Shown: positions 17,163 to 27,043 of the stretch, piece by piece | How the letters are laid out: each line of letters starts with the position of its first letter | How positions within the stretch are numbered: position 1 is the stretch's first letter | From: Acidobacteriota bacterium | GTDB taxonomy: Bacteria > Acidobacteriota > Terriglobia > Terriglobales > SCQP01 | Direction of reading: 5' to 3' | DNA: 64,000 bases | NCBI GenBank assembly: GCA_027314025.1 | Contig: DAHVCP010000004.1 | Location: 1 to 64,000, forward strand | Notes under the pieces: generated by a model | The model's input: only the letters and a program-made list of their open reading frames with translations | The model's database searches: none | Told to the model about the DNA's origin: nothing | Made by a program: the position numbers and the translations under genes

Positions 17163-17851
17163 GCCGGCCGGCGCTAGCGGGCGTCATCTTGGCCGCGGGC
17201 GGCTCCACGCGCATGGGCCGCAGTAAGGCGCTCCTGCCCTATCCGCTCCCCCTCGCCGGCGACCGCGCCCGCCCCGCGCCGCCAGAGCCCACGTTCCTCG
17301 CCGCCTGCGCCTACAAGCTGGCCGCTGCCTGCGGCGAGGTCTTCGTCGTCATCCCGGCGGGCGCGGCCGGCGAGGCCCTACGCGCCGCCGGCGCTGGATT
17401 CGCGAGCCCCATTGCGTGGATCGAAAACCCCGCGGCGGAGCGGGGCCAATTCCATTCCTTGCAATTAGCCGCAACGGCGGTATTGACGGAGGAGCGATTC
17501 GCCGGCGCCGTAATCTGCCCGGTGGATCGCCCGATGTTCGCGGCCGCGACCTTGGCCGCACTGGTTGGCGCGTTCACGGCGCCGGAGGCCGGCGCGTCGC
17601 CGGCGCCCGCGCCGCGGCCGCCGCGCGCGATCGTCAAACCGAGCCATGCGGGCCGGCACGGGCATCCGGTGCTCTACTCGCGCGCCTTCCTAGCCGCCGT
17701 GGTCGCGGCGCCGGCGGACGCCAACGCGCGGGACCTGGCGCGCAACTGGGCGGAACGCACCGTGACCGTCGCCGTGGGCGATTCCGGCATCTTGGTGAAT
17801 GTGGATACGCCGGCGGATTACCGGCGCCTCGACACGCCGGGCGCGCGTTGA
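17159..17851 (+). CDS. MocA/MobA-like molybdenum cofactor nucleotidyltransferase
   Basis: 230 residues from a GTG that overlaps the xdhC stop (GTGA). It has the NTP-transferase signature LAAGGSTRMGRSKALLPY, then VICPVDRPMF (metal-binding Asp), HAGRHGHPVLYSRAF and NVDTPADYRRL. MocA and MobA attach CMP or GMP to molybdopterin; pairing with XdhC favours MocA-type cytidylylation. A short Pro/Ala insertion (GASPAPAPRPP) is lineage-specific. Cotranscribed with xdhC. Confidence 0.88.
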   Translation: MSRPALAGVILAAGGSTRMGRSKALLPYPLPLAGDRARPAPPEPTFLAACAYKLAAACGEVFVVIPAGAAGEALRAAGAGFASPIAWIENPAAERGQFHSLQLAATAVLTEERFAGAVICPVDRPMFAAATLAALVGAFTAPEAGASPAPAPRPPRAIVKPSHAGRHGHPVLYSRAFLAAVVAAPADANARDLARNWAERTVTVAVGDSGILVNVDTPADYRRLDTPGAR

Positions 17852-17919
17852 TTGGCGCTGGCTCCGGCCCCGCCGCAGGCGAGACCGCCCGCTGACGCGA
17901 ACGGTTACGGCTCTTGCGG

Positions 17920-18693
17920 CTAGGCCAGCACCGCCAGGCCGAACGCCAGCAACACGTACAGCAGCCAAAGGCCGACGACCACGGCCAGCGCCGAGCCAAA
18001 TTTGACCTTCGCTCCCAGCTTGGTCATCCCCAGAGCCAGCAAGCCGATGGTCCAGAAGGAAAACAGATCGAAGTGTTCCAGGAACGCGTTCCAGACGGGA
18101 CCGATGGAACTGGGATCGAGATAAAAAGCGGGGTTAGAACCCAGCAGATTGTCGAAGCGGGCGGTGTTGGGATCCGCGCGCAGCCAAAGCACCGCCGCTC
18201 CGGCCAGGCTATAGAGCGCAATGGGCAGCATGGCGTGGCTGACGGTGGCCAGCATCGGCTTGTACTTGACCTGCTGGCCGAGGAGGAAATTTTCCGCGCC
18301 GAGAAAAATCGCCCCCAGCAGCAGCAGCATCAGGACCACGAACACCGGCGCGGCGTACATCTGGATGGGCAGAATCTTCGCGGCGGTCGCCAACTGAGCC
18401 TGCAATTGCGCCGCCGAGAGAGTCTGCGCCTGCGGGCGGGCCAGCAGCGCTTGCCGCGCCAGGCCATAGGCGCCGAAGCGGGCCAGGAGGGTGTAGCTGC
18501 CAAATACACTGGCGGCGGCGATCACCACCCAGCACAAAATAAAGTGCGGTTCGCGGGCGATGTCCTCGAAGGTTGCGCCCGGCGAATAGAAGGCGCCGAA
18601 AATGCGGGCCACGGAAGACATGCGGCGGGGCTCGCGCGGGGCGGCGGCGCCCGCGGCGGAGGGCAACGACGGGTTAGCGGTGAAATCGGCCAT
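17920..18693 (-). CDS. YIP1-family membrane protein
   Basis: 257 residues from ATG 18693. After an Ala/Pro-rich N-terminus and RIFGAFYSPGATFEDIAREP (the hallmark of bacterial Yip1 proteins) there are five hydrophobic helices: ILCWVVIAAASVFGSY, QMYAAPVFVVLMLLLLGAI, ATVSHAMLPIALYSLAGAAV, LFSFWTIGLLALGMT, and ALAVVVGLWLLYVLLAF. Inner-membrane location is expected; the role is unknown. It follows the PhyH gene by 86 bases on the same strand. Confidence 0.8.
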   Translation of the reverse strand: MADFTANPSLPSAAGAAAPREPRRMSSVARIFGAFYSPGATFEDIAREPHFILCWVVIAAASVFGSYTLLARFGAYGLARQALLARPQAQTLSAAQLQAQLATAAKILPIQMYAAPVFVVLMLLLLGAIFLGAENFLLGQQVKYKPMLATVSHAMLPIALYSLAGAAVLWLRADPNTARFDNLLGSNPAFYLDPSSIGPVWNAFLEHFDLFSFWTIGLLALGMTKLGAKVKFGSALAVVVGLWLLYVLLAFGLAVLA

Positions 18694-18779
18694 AACGGAT
18701 CCTCTCGTCGGTTGGGTGCGGAATCGGTTGTCGTTGGGAGCAGGCCTGGCGGTGCGGGCCAGGCGGCGCGGCGCAACCG

Positions 18780-19592
18780 CTAGGGAAAGAGCACCGGATT
18801 CAAGGGCGAGGCGATGGTAGCACCAATTTCCACCCCGGGGCACCAGGCGGCGCGGTCAGCCTGCTGGTAGGAGTTCGCCGGCGGCGTGAGGCGCATCTCC
18901 GCGTCCATATAGATGATCGTCATCACCTCGCGGGGAGCGGCGGTTTGGTTGGGGCCGGCGCGGTGGAAGGTCCAGCCGCCATGGAAGCTGACGTCGCCGA
19001 GCGCAAACGGCGCCTCCACGAGCGGGCGGCCCGCCAGCGCGCGGCCAATCTCCGCCTCGCTCTCATCGCTGATCGCCAGCTCGCGGCCTGCCCGCAAACG
19101 ATGGCTGCCGGGACTGAAGGCCAGCGGGCCCATGGGCAGGGGCGTCGGCTGAAGCGGGATCCAGGCGGTGACCGCGCGGTCGCTGCTTAGCGGCCAATAA
19201 TATTGGTCGGCATGCCAGGGGGTGGGACCGCCGCCGGGTTCCTTGTACAAAGCCTGATCGTGATACAGGCGGACGCTAGGCGCCGCCAGCAATGCCGCGG
19301 CAATGGCCGCTAGACGCCGGGAGAATACGAAGCGCCGGACGGCTTCGCTCTCGCGCCACAAGTTCATGACTTGAATGAAGGCGCGGTCATAGGTGGTGCG
19401 CTCGGCCATCGGCGGCAACGTCTGGCGCCGGGCCTCGACATGGGCGGCGATGGCGCCGCGCAGGGCGGCCAACTCCGGCGCCGCCAGCACGCCGGGCAAA
19501 TGCACAAAGCCCTGTTCTTGGTAGGCGCGCACTGCGTCCGGCGGCAAGGCGTAGGCCGCGTCCAGCAATTCCCCGTTCCGCCCGGAAGGCAT
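18780..19592 (-). CDS. phytanoyl-CoA dioxygenase (PhyH) family protein
   Basis: 270 residues. It is an Fe(II)/2-oxoglutarate-dependent oxygenase: YQEQGFVHLPGVLAAPELAA at the N-terminus, the HxD iron motif in PWHADQYYW, WIPLQPTPLPMGPLAFSPGSH, and the distal His in DVSFHGGWTFHRAGPN. The PhyH family hydroxylates varied small molecules, so the substrate is open. Starts at 19592. Confidence 0.85.
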   Translation of the reverse strand: MPSGRNGELLDAAYALPPDAVRAYQEQGFVHLPGVLAAPELAALRGAIAAHVEARRQTLPPMAERTTYDRAFIQVMNLWRESEAVRRFVFSRRLAAIAAALLAAPSVRLYHDQALYKEPGGGPTPWHADQYYWPLSSDRAVTAWIPLQPTPLPMGPLAFSPGSHRLRAGRELAISDESEAEIGRALAGRPLVEAPFALGDVSFHGGWTFHRAGPNQTAAPREVMTIIYMDAEMRLTPPANSYQQADRAAWCPGVEIGATIASPLNPVLFP

Positions 19593-19862
19593 ACCCGGCC
19601 ATTGTGGCGGAAAGCGGTGACGGAGGAAAGCGGCGGTGCGGAGGGCGCCGCCCGCCGCCCATCCGGTGCGGGAGCGGGCCGCCAGGCGCGAAAAGGGCGC
19701 CGTGGCTTCTCCTCGCGCGCCTTGGCCCTCGAAGCCGAGGGCGCGGCGCAGCGAGACAGCGAGACGGACTTTTGATGTTGGCCTGATGTCCAGTGGCTGG
19801 CGGGGTTCGATGGTGAAAGACTGTGGCGCGAAGGCGGCGGCGCCGGCCCAAGGCGGGGCACA

Positions 19863-20846
19863 ATGATTACTGTGATCTGCGCGGTTTCACTGAACCCGGC
19901 GGTGGACAAATATCTGTGGCTGGAAACCTTGCAGCGCGGGGGCCACCACACCGCCGGCGAGGTGGTGACCTCCGCCGGGGGCAAGGGCGTCAACGGCGCC
20001 GGGGTCATGCACGCGTTGGGCGAGCCGGTCACGGTGCTGGGCTTCTTTGGCGGTTACACAGGCGATTACCTGTTGCGCGAAATCGCCCGGGAGGGCCTGT
20101 TGGCGGAGCCGGTGACGGTGGCCGGACCCACGCGCACGGCCTTTGTGCTGGTGGAAAGCGACGGCACGGAGACGGAGGTTTGCGAACCGGGGGCGGAGGT
20201 CACCGCCGAAGCCATCGCCGAACTGCGCACCCGGCTGCGGGGCATGGCGGCGAGGGCCAGCGCGGTGGTGCTGGCGGGCAGCGTGCCGCCGGGCTGCCCC
20301 GGCGACATCTACCAGTTATTGCTGGCCGATTGCGGGTCGGCCTGTCCGGTGCTGCTGGACACCAGCCGGCAGTGGCTGCGGGCGGTGATGCAGCCGGTGC
20401 AGGCGGACGGCAGCCGCCCGCGACCGTACCTGATCAAGCCCAATCGCCGCGAGGCCGAACAGCTGCTCGGCCGCCGCCTGGACACGCCCGAAGACTTCGC
20501 CGCCGCGCTGCGGGATCTGCAAGCCGCGGGGATTGCCCGCCCCATGATCAGCGACGGCGAACACGGCCTATACGCCACGGACGGCGAATCCGTGTACCGC
20601 GCCCAGTCGCCGCCGCTGAAGAGGGTCAATTCCGTGGGCAGCGGTGATGCGACGGTTGGGGGATTTGCCGTCGGCTTGACGCGCGGCTGGGACTTTGCCG
20701 AATGCCTGCGCCTGGCCGCCGCCTGCGGCGCCGCCAATGTCTTGACCAAGGAATGCGCCGACGTGCGCCGCGAGGACGTCGAACGCCTGACGCCGGAAAT
20801 CCGCATCGCAGCGGTCGCGCAAAGCGCGGAGGGGGCGGCGCGGTAA
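19863..20846 (+). CDS. PfkB-family sugar kinase (1-phosphofructokinase-like)
   Basis: 327 residues. AVSLNPAVDKYLWL at the N-terminus is typical of the 1-phosphofructokinase/tagatose-6-phosphate kinase branch. The sugar-binding GGKGVNGAGVMHALGEPV and FFGGYTGDYL follow, then LAGSVPPGCPGDIYQ, KPNRREAEQLLG, and the catalytic-base signature VNSVGSGDATVGGFAVG. It phosphorylates a hexose phosphate with ATP; FruK or LacC-like specificity cannot be separated here. No PTS genes are adjacent. Confidence 0.88.
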   Translation: MITVICAVSLNPAVDKYLWLETLQRGGHHTAGEVVTSAGGKGVNGAGVMHALGEPVTVLGFFGGYTGDYLLREIAREGLLAEPVTVAGPTRTAFVLVESDGTETEVCEPGAEVTAEAIAELRTRLRGMAARASAVVLAGSVPPGCPGDIYQLLLADCGSACPVLLDTSRQWLRAVMQPVQADGSRPRPYLIKPNRREAEQLLGRRLDTPEDFAAALRDLQAAGIARPMISDGEHGLYATDGESVYRAQSPPLKRVNSVGSGDATVGGFAVGLTRGWDFAECLRLAAACGAANVLTKECADVRREDVERLTPEIRIAAVAQSAEGAAR

Positions 20847-20965
20847 CGGGCTGTATCCCGGCGCCAATGCCGCGGCGATGCCGCAAACGTTTTTCGCGGT
20901 CCGCATCCGTTGTCCGGAGTAAAAAAAGGACATCATTGGCTAACCGGTGCTGCAAGGTGTCGCAC

Positions 20966-22229
20966 ATGGAAGAAGAAACGCGGAAGCGCTCGGCGGCGGT
21001 ACGGGCGAATCTCAGCAGCCTGCTGCCTGAGCTGGAGTCAATCTACAAGGATATTCACGCTCATCCTGAGCTATCCCTCCAGGAGATCCGCACCGCGTGC
21101 ATAGCCGCGGATCATCTGCGCGCGGCTGGCTATGAAGTCGCCACGGGAGTCGGAAAGATGGGCGTTGTGGGCCTGCTGGAAAATGGCGCAGGCCCGACCA
21201 TCATGCTGCGCGCCGACATGGACGCGCTGCCGGTTAAGGAAGCGACCGGACTGCCCTACGCGAGCAGCGCCACCGCGACCGACGGGGGGGAAGACCGTGC
21301 CGGTGATGCACGCCTGCGGCCATGACATGCACGTGACGTGGCTGATCGGCGCGGCCGCCTTGTTCGCACGAGCCCGAAACGCATGGCGCGGCACGTTCAT
21401 GCCCGTCTTTCAACCGGCGGAGGAGACGGCGGAGGGCGCCCAGGCAATGATTGACGATGGACTTTTCCAGCGCTTTCCCAAGCCGACTTTCGTGCTCGGA
21501 CAACACGTCATGGTGGGGCCCTCTGGCGTGTTGAGCTTGCGCCCTGGGGTCGTCACCTCCGCCGGCGACAGCCGCCAGATCCGCATGTTCGGAAGGGGCG
21601 CCCACGGATCCATGCCGCAGGCGAGCATCGATCCTGTCGTGATGGCTGCCGCGACCGTCCTCCGTCTGCAAACCATCGTCTCCCGCGAAGTCGCGCCTAC
21701 GGACGCCGTCGTGGTCACCATCGGCGCGCTCCAGACTGGCGCCAAGGAAAATGTCATCCCGGATCAGGCCATCATCAAGCTGAATGTACGAACCTTTGAC
21801 GAAGGCGTTCGCGACCGCGTGCTCGCCGCAATCACGCGGATTGTCCATGCGGAAGCCGCGGCCTCGGGCGCTCCTAGGCCGCCGGAGATCACCCCGCTCG
21901 ATCACTATCCGCTGGTCAAAAACGACCCGGAGTCGGCGCAGCGCGTCGGCGACGCGTTTCGCCGGTATTTTCCCGCGGGCCGCGTACTGGCAGGCCAACC
22001 GACGACGGCGAGCGAGGACTTCGGCTCGTTCGGAGCCGAGTGGGGCGTGCCGTCGGTGTTCTGGTTTGTCGGCGGCACCGATCCGGCGGCATACGCGGCG
22101 GCTAAAGCGGCGGGCGGGGTTGCCGATCGCCCCACCAATCACAGCCCGCATTTCGCGCCCGTGGTCCGCCCAACGCGGGAGGCAGGCGTGGAGGCCTTGG
22201 TCGTCGCGGCGCAGGCGTGGCTATCCTAA
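20966..22229 (+). pseudogene. M20 family amidohydrolase/carboxypeptidase, frameshifted at a G7 tract
   Basis: The N-terminal frame from ATG 20966 reads LESIYKDIHAHPELSLQEIR and IMLRADMDALPVKEATGLPY (metal-binding Asp) and derails at the G7 tract 21284-21290. The other frame resumes with GKTVPVMHACGHDMHVTWLI (metal-binding CGHDMH), then FQPAEETAEGAQAMI and the late HSPHF, ending at 22229. Six Gs instead of seven give a single protein of about 420 residues, normal for IAA-amino acid hydrolase/hippuricase-type M20D enzymes. The intact coding on both sides suggests a recent slip or a consensus error. Confidence 0.8.
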
Positions 22230-22238
22230 GAAAGCCTT

Positions 22239-22913
22239 ATGGTGTTCAAGGAGCATATCGCCGTCGGCACGTTCCTGGCCGCGCTCGATCTCGGCGGTAC
22301 GCTAGTTTTTGCACTCAGTGGGGGGGTGGCGGGGGTGAAACGCCGGCTCGATCTCTTCGGCGTTCTCGTACTGGCGGTTGCCGTGGGCAACGCCGGCGGC
22401 ATGACGCGCGACGTGCTGATCGGCGTGGTTCCGCCCGCCGCCATGCGCGACTGGCGCTATCTCGCGGTCTCCCTCCTCGCCGGCATGGCGGCCTTTTTTT
22501 GGGCGCCGGTCCTGGATCGCATGTGGAGCTCCGTGCTACTGTTCGATGCCGCCGGCCTGGCGCTTTTCGCGGTCGTCGGCACGCAGACGGCGCTGGCCCA
22601 TGGACTGAATCCGGTGATGGCGGCCCTCCTCGGAATGGTGACCGGCATTGGCGGCGGAATGGTTCGGGATATCCTTGTGACCGAAATCCCCATCGTGTTG
22701 CGCGCCGACCTATATGCCGTCGCGGCGCTTGCCGCCGCCGCCGTGGTGGCGGTGGGCCACGTACTGCATCTGCCGTCTCCGCCGGTGGTTATCGCCGGCG
22801 CAGTGCTGTGTTTCGGTCTCCGGCTCGGCGCAATACGATACGGCTGGCATCTTCCGGTCGCGCGCGCGCCCCGGCCAACCGGCGCGAGCGTGAACCGAAA
22901 CGATCATAACTAA
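22239..22913 (+). CDS. TRIC/YicG family (UPF0126) membrane channel protein
   Basis: 224 residues with seven hydrophobic segments. The two-fold repeated motif is present: FALSGGVAGVKRRLDLFGVL with GNAGGMTRDVLIG, then DAAGLALFAVVGTQTALAHG with GIGGGMVRDILV. These GGxxRD repeats define bacterial trimeric intracellular cation channel homologues. The gene begins nine bases after the M20 stop, so it may be cotranscribed. Substrate unknown; some relatives transport glycine. Confidence 0.88.
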   Translation: MVFKEHIAVGTFLAALDLGGTLVFALSGGVAGVKRRLDLFGVLVLAVAVGNAGGMTRDVLIGVVPPAAMRDWRYLAVSLLAGMAAFFWAPVLDRMWSSVLLFDAAGLALFAVVGTQTALAHGLNPVMAALLGMVTGIGGGMVRDILVTEIPIVLRADLYAVAALAAAAVVAVGHVLHLPSPPVVIAGAVLCFGLRLGAIRYGWHLPVARAPRPTGASVNRNDHN

Positions 22914-23051
22914 ATGAAGACGGGCTGATGCGGGCGCAGCTGCGCTCGCATGCGGCACAGTAGCCGACAGCGGCTCAACGGAAACTGAATCCAGGCCGGC
23001 GCGCGCTCAGGCCATCGTCAAGCCGCCGTGAAATGCGCCGGCGGCGCGGCG

Positions 23052-24527
23052 TCAGGCGCGGACGCCCGCGTTGGCGCCCAACTCGCGCATGGGCGCCGCG
23101 TCCGGCCGCGCGGCGGCGACGATACGGCCCACCACATCGTAATCCTGCGCGGCGGTGATTTCGACCCACGCCAACCGTCCGACCGCCGGCGGCGCGGTAT
23201 CCACGCCAAAGTCGTTGATCAAGACCTTGCCGTCAATCTCGGGCGCCTGCCCTTCCAGGCGGCCCTGCCAAAGCAGGTCGGTTTCCTCCGATGGCCCCTC
23301 GACCATCACGGGCAAACACCGGCCCACCATCGCCCGGCGCCGTTGCCGGGAGATCTTCCGCTGCGCCGCCATCAGACGGTGGCGGCGCGCGGCGATGGTG
23401 CGGGCGTCCACCTTGCCATCCAGGGCATGGGAGCGGCTGTTCTCCTCATCGGAATAGCCGAAAACCCCCAGCCAATCGAACTGCGCGGCGGCGACGAAGT
23501 CCATCAGGTACTGGAAATCGGCCTCGGTTTCGCCGGGAAAGCCGACGATGAACGTGGTCCGCAGGCTGACGCCGGGAATGGTTTGGCGGATCCGCTCGAG
23601 TAGCTTGAGGAAGATTTCGCCGCCGCCGCCGCGCTTCATGCGCTTCAGCACCGCCGGGCTGGCATGCTGCAACGGCATGTCCAGGTACTTGCAAAGGCGG
23701 GGATGGGCGGCGATGGTTTCCAGCAGGCGCGGGGTAATTTTGTTGGGATAAAAATACAGCGCCCGCACCCAGTCCAGTTCCTCGATTTCCGCCAAGCGGG
23801 CGAGCAAATCCGCCAAGCCGTCCCGCAAACCCAGATCCTGGCCATAGCACGTCGTATCCTGCCCGATCAGAATGGCTTCGCGCGCGCCCCGCGCGGCCAA
23901 TTGCCGCGCTTCGGTGATGACGGATTCGAAGCGGCGGCTGCGGAAGGCGCCACGAAACTGCGGGATGACGCAAAAACTACAGGGGTGGTCGCAGCCTTCG
24001 GCGATCTTCAGATATGCGGTGTGGGGCGGGGTGCTGAGCAGCCGCGGCGTCAGGTGGTCATAGAGGTACGGAGCCGTGGGCCTAGGGTGCAAAGGCGCCG
24101 CTTGCGGCGACGCCGCCGGGGGCAGAATGGGAGGCAGGACCGCCGCGCCGACCGGCGGCGTCGGCGCCTGGCTGCCGGCGCAGGCGGCGAGGATCGCCTC
24201 CAGTTCGTTGGTGCCGACCACGGCGTCCACTTCCGGGATCTCGGCTTGGATCTGCCGGCGATACCGCTCGACCAAGCAGCCGGCAACGATGAGCTTGCGC
24301 GCCCGGCCGTGCTTTTTGTGCTCCGCCATCTCCAAGATTGCATCCACCGATTCCTGCCGCGCGGACTCGATAAAGCTACACGTATTGACCACCAGGATTT
24401 CGGCGTCTTCGGCCCGCGGCGTCACCGCGTAGCCATGGCGGGAAACCAAACCCATCATGACCTCGGAATCCACGCGGTTTTTGGGACAGCCCAGGCTGAC
24501 GAAGCCTACTTTGACGGGAGCGCTCAC
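23052..24527 (-). CDS. rimO: ribosomal protein S12 methylthiotransferase
   Basis: 491 residues. The UPF0004 domain has three cysteines (C14 in SLGCPKNRVDSE, C50 in VVNTCSF, C84 in VAGCLVERY), and the radical-SAM cluster CDHPCSFC is at residues 178-185. The TRAM domain follows at the C-terminus. SLGCPKNRVDSE and GCDHPCSFCVIPQFRG separate RimO from MiaB. The enzyme adds a methylthio group to the conserved Asp of ribosomal protein S12. A Pro/Ala-rich insertion of about 30 residues (120-150) between the first two domains is longer than usual. Confidence 0.95.
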   Translation of the reverse strand: MSAPVKVGFVSLGCPKNRVDSEVMMGLVSRHGYAVTPRAEDAEILVVNTCSFIESARQESVDAILEMAEHKKHGRARKLIVAGCLVERYRRQIQAEIPEVDAVVGTNELEAILAACAGSQAPTPPVGAAVLPPILPPAASPQAAPLHPRPTAPYLYDHLTPRLLSTPPHTAYLKIAEGCDHPCSFCVIPQFRGAFRSRRFESVITEARQLAARGAREAILIGQDTTCYGQDLGLRDGLADLLARLAEIEELDWVRALYFYPNKITPRLLETIAAHPRLCKYLDMPLQHASPAVLKRMKRGGGGEIFLKLLERIRQTIPGVSLRTTFIVGFPGETEADFQYLMDFVAAAQFDWLGVFGYSDEENSRSHALDGKVDARTIAARRHRLMAAQRKISRQRRRAMVGRCLPVMVEGPSEETDLLWQGRLEGQAPEIDGKVLINDFGVDTAPPAVGRLAWVEITAAQDYDVVGRIVAAARPDAAPMRELGANAGVRA

Positions 24528-24605
24528 GCAGCAGCTATTTTACCGCGCCGCCGGGCGGCGCAGCCGCGGGCGAGGTGGTTGCGGCGGGTAAAGGGGCTTC
24601 GGACC

Positions 24606-25850
24606 TTACTGAATGTTGACCAGCCGGGTGCGCGTGGCGACGCGGCCTTGGTTGTCCTCGGCGGTCACGGTCAGCACGAAATCCGGCTGGCGCGGCAGAT
24701 TGGGGGTGATGTACTGGAAGCTGCCGTCGGACTGAATCAACCCCACGACTTCGTCATTCACCAGCACCTTGGCGCCGGGGGCGGTTTTGCCGTCCACCTC
24801 CAACACGCCGGGGGCGATCTCGGTCACCTGGGTGACGCGCAACGGCAGCTTGCCGTCCGCCTGGGAGGCGATCAAGCTGAATTTGTTGGCATCCAGCGGC
24901 GGCGTCACCGCGCCATGGCTGCCGATCGAGGCAACGTCCCAGTAATAGTTGCCAGCCGCCAGGCCGCTGACCACGGTGGTGGTTCCCCCCAGCCGCCGTT
25001 GCAGCAGCAAATTGCTCATCAACGGCGAGCGGGACAGCTGGAACTCGTAGCGAACCGCGCCCGGCGCCGCCGTCCACTGAAAATGCACGCGCACCTGCGC
25101 CGGATCGGCGGCAACGAGCGGCTCCAGGTTGCCCGGCGCCACTAACTGCGGCGGCTGGGCGACGGTGCTCAGCGCCATAACCCGTCCGGGCTGGACGTTC
25201 AGGCGTTGGAAGGCGCCGACCCGCACCGTCTGTTGTCCGCGCCGCACTCGCGCCGCGCCGGCCACGACGGTCAGGGTGCCGGCGTTGTTCTGGCTGACAA
25301 CCTCGGCGCGGGTATTTTGCTTCAGCGCGGCGGCGGCGTTGGCGAAGCGCACGCGCGAGCTGGAGCCGGGGCCGTCGAACTGCCCGGTGGAAAGATCCAC
25401 GCGGCCGGATGAGACCTGCACCGCCAGCGAGGAACGATGCGCGGTGAATTGGCTCTGTTCCACCACGATCAGGGAATTCGGGCTGAGCACGTAATTGGTG
25501 CTGTCGCCGAATTGAATGCGCGCCCAGCCATTCGACTGGGTCTGGACGGTGTCGCCCTGATGCAAGATGGTGCTGGGCTGGGCGGGGGTAAAGTCCACGC
25601 TGCCGGCCCGTTTGACCAGCACGCCGCCTTCGACGTTGATGAACCGGGCTTGCGGCGCCGCCGCGACCGGCGGCGCCGCCGCCTGCCGCGACGCGCCATC
25701 CAGAACCCGATGCAGCGCGCGGCTCACTCCGGGAAAGAACCCGGCATACGCCAGCACTCCGAGCACGACGATGATGACCGCGGCGGCAACCAGGACGGTG
25801 CGGTAGGACACCGTGCGCCATTGCAGAACCACTTGCCGATCGTGAGCCAT
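24606..25850 (-). CDS. FecR-domain membrane-anchored protein
   Basis: 414 residues from ATG 25850 (10 residues more if 25880 is used). One N-terminal membrane helix (VLVAAAVIIVVLGVLAYAGF) is followed by a FecR domain: FTPAQPSTILHQGDTVQTQS, WARIQFGDSTNYVLSPNS and a beta-helical region with AEVVSQNNAGTLTVVAG. The C-terminus has Fn3-like segments (YEFQLSRSPLMSNLLLQRRL; YYWDVASI). In Acidobacteria such proteins occur without a sigma factor or TonB receptor and are thought to be envelope structural or scaffold proteins. It is divergent from kdsD. Confidence 0.8.
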   Translation of the reverse strand: MAHDRQVVLQWRTVSYRTVLVAAAVIIVVLGVLAYAGFFPGVSRALHRVLDGASRQAAAPPVAAAPQARFINVEGGVLVKRAGSVDFTPAQPSTILHQGDTVQTQSNGWARIQFGDSTNYVLSPNSLIVVEQSQFTAHRSSLAVQVSSGRVDLSTGQFDGPGSSSRVRFANAAAALKQNTRAEVVSQNNAGTLTVVAGAARVRRGQQTVRVGAFQRLNVQPGRVMALSTVAQPPQLVAPGNLEPLVAADPAQVRVHFQWTAAPGAVRYEFQLSRSPLMSNLLLQRRLGGTTTVVSGLAAGNYYWDVASIGSHGAVTPPLDANKFSLIASQADGKLPLRVTQVTEIAPGVLEVDGKTAPGAKVLVNDEVVGLIQSDGSFQYITPNLPRQPDFVLTVTAEDNQGRVATRTRLVNIQ

Positions 25851-25998
25851 TTGCGCGGAAAAATGGGCGGCCGGAGGCACTCCGCGGCGCCAAATGCTGG
25901 ATATCTGGAGTGTATGCTGGTTTGTTGTCTTCGCCGCCCTGGCCGGGGACCAGGCGGATTACTGTCACGATACCCGGCCAGCGGACAGGTGCGCCGCC

Positions 25999-27006
25999 AT
26001 GGCCTCCGATACGCATTCCGCCCCGCCCGCCGCTGACCCCTGCGCCACCGCCCGCCGCGTGGTGGCGGCGGAGGCCGAGGCGGTGGCGGCGCTGGCGCAG
26101 CGCATCGGCCCGGAATTCGTCCGCGCGGTGGAGTTGGTGGCCGGCTGCCGCGGCCGAACCGTCGTGACCGGCATGGGCAAAAGCGGGCTGGTGGCCCGTA
26201 AAATCGCCGCCACGCTGAGTTCGACGGGCGCGCCGGCGCTGTTTCTGCATCCCGCCGAGGCGCGCCACGGCGACCTGGGCATGCTGGCGCCGGGTGACGT
26301 CGTGCTGGCGCTGTCCTACAGCGGCGATACCGCGGAACTGCTGGACCTGATCGGACCGATCCAGCGCCTGGGCCTGCCGCTGATCGCCCTGACCGCGGCG
26401 GGAGCGTCGCCGCTGGCGCGCGCCGCCGAGGTTTGGCTGGACGTCTCCGTGGCCGCCGAAGCCTGCCATCTGGGCCTGGCGCCCACCGCCTCCACCACGG
26501 CCGCCATGGCCATGGGCGACGCCCTGGCGGTGGCCACGGCGGAACGCAAGGGCTGGACGCCGGAGCAGTTCGCCCAGCTGCATCCCGGCGGCCAGTTGGG
26601 CAAGCGCCTGACCCCGGTAGGGGAGCTGATGCACGCGGGCGCGCGCCTGCCCCGCGTGCCGGCCAACGCCGCCCTGCACGACGTGCTGCATGAGATCAGC
26701 CGCCAGGGCCTGGGCGTCACCAGCGTCGTGGCGGCAGGCGATGAACTGCTGGGCGTCATCTCCGACGGCGACTTGCGCCGCCTGCTGGAAGGCCACGGCG
26801 CGGCGGCGCTGGCCATGGCCGCGGAAGCCTACATGACCCGCCAGCCCGTCTGCGTGCCCGCCGAAACCTTGGCGCCCGCCGCGCTGCGGCTGATGGAGGA
26901 GCGCAAAATCACGTCCCTATTCGTCGTCGCGCCGGCCGCCGGCGCCGCGCGGCGGGTGCTGGGCGTCGTCCATCTCCACGACCTCTGGACCACGCAATGG
27001 ATCTAA
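25999..27006 (+). CDS. kdsD: arabinose-5-phosphate isomerase (KpsF/GutQ family)
   Basis: 335 residues from ATG 25999. The N-terminal SIS domain has GRTVVTGMGKSGLVARKIAA, PAEARHGDLGML and LSYSGDTAELLDLI. Two C-terminal CBS domains follow (LPRVPANAALHDVLHEISRQ; MTRQPVCVPAETLAPAAL). It interconverts ribulose 5-phosphate and arabinose 5-phosphate, the first KDO-specific step. kdsC follows 37 bases later, so the two are likely an operon; kdsA is in a separate operon at 8353. Confidence 0.92.
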   Translation: MASDTHSAPPAADPCATARRVVAAEAEAVAALAQRIGPEFVRAVELVAGCRGRTVVTGMGKSGLVARKIAATLSSTGAPALFLHPAEARHGDLGMLAPGDVVLALSYSGDTAELLDLIGPIQRLGLPLIALTAAGASPLARAAEVWLDVSVAAEACHLGLAPTASTTAAMAMGDALAVATAERKGWTPEQFAQLHPGGQLGKRLTPVGELMHAGARLPRVPANAALHDVLHEISRQGLGVTSVVAAGDELLGVISDGDLRRLLEGHGAAALAMAAEAYMTRQPVCVPAETLAPAALRLMEERKITSLFVVAPAAGAARRVLGVVHLHDLWTTQWI

Positions 27007-27043
27007 CCCGGCCCGCCGGCACGGCGTCGCGCCGCTGACTGCC

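Noticed and set aside
24754-26796. A 680-codon open frame on the minus strand across the FecR gene and kdsD
   Set aside because: It is a GC-rich shadow: low-complexity Gly/Arg/His sequence, covering two genes with clear family motifs in other frames.
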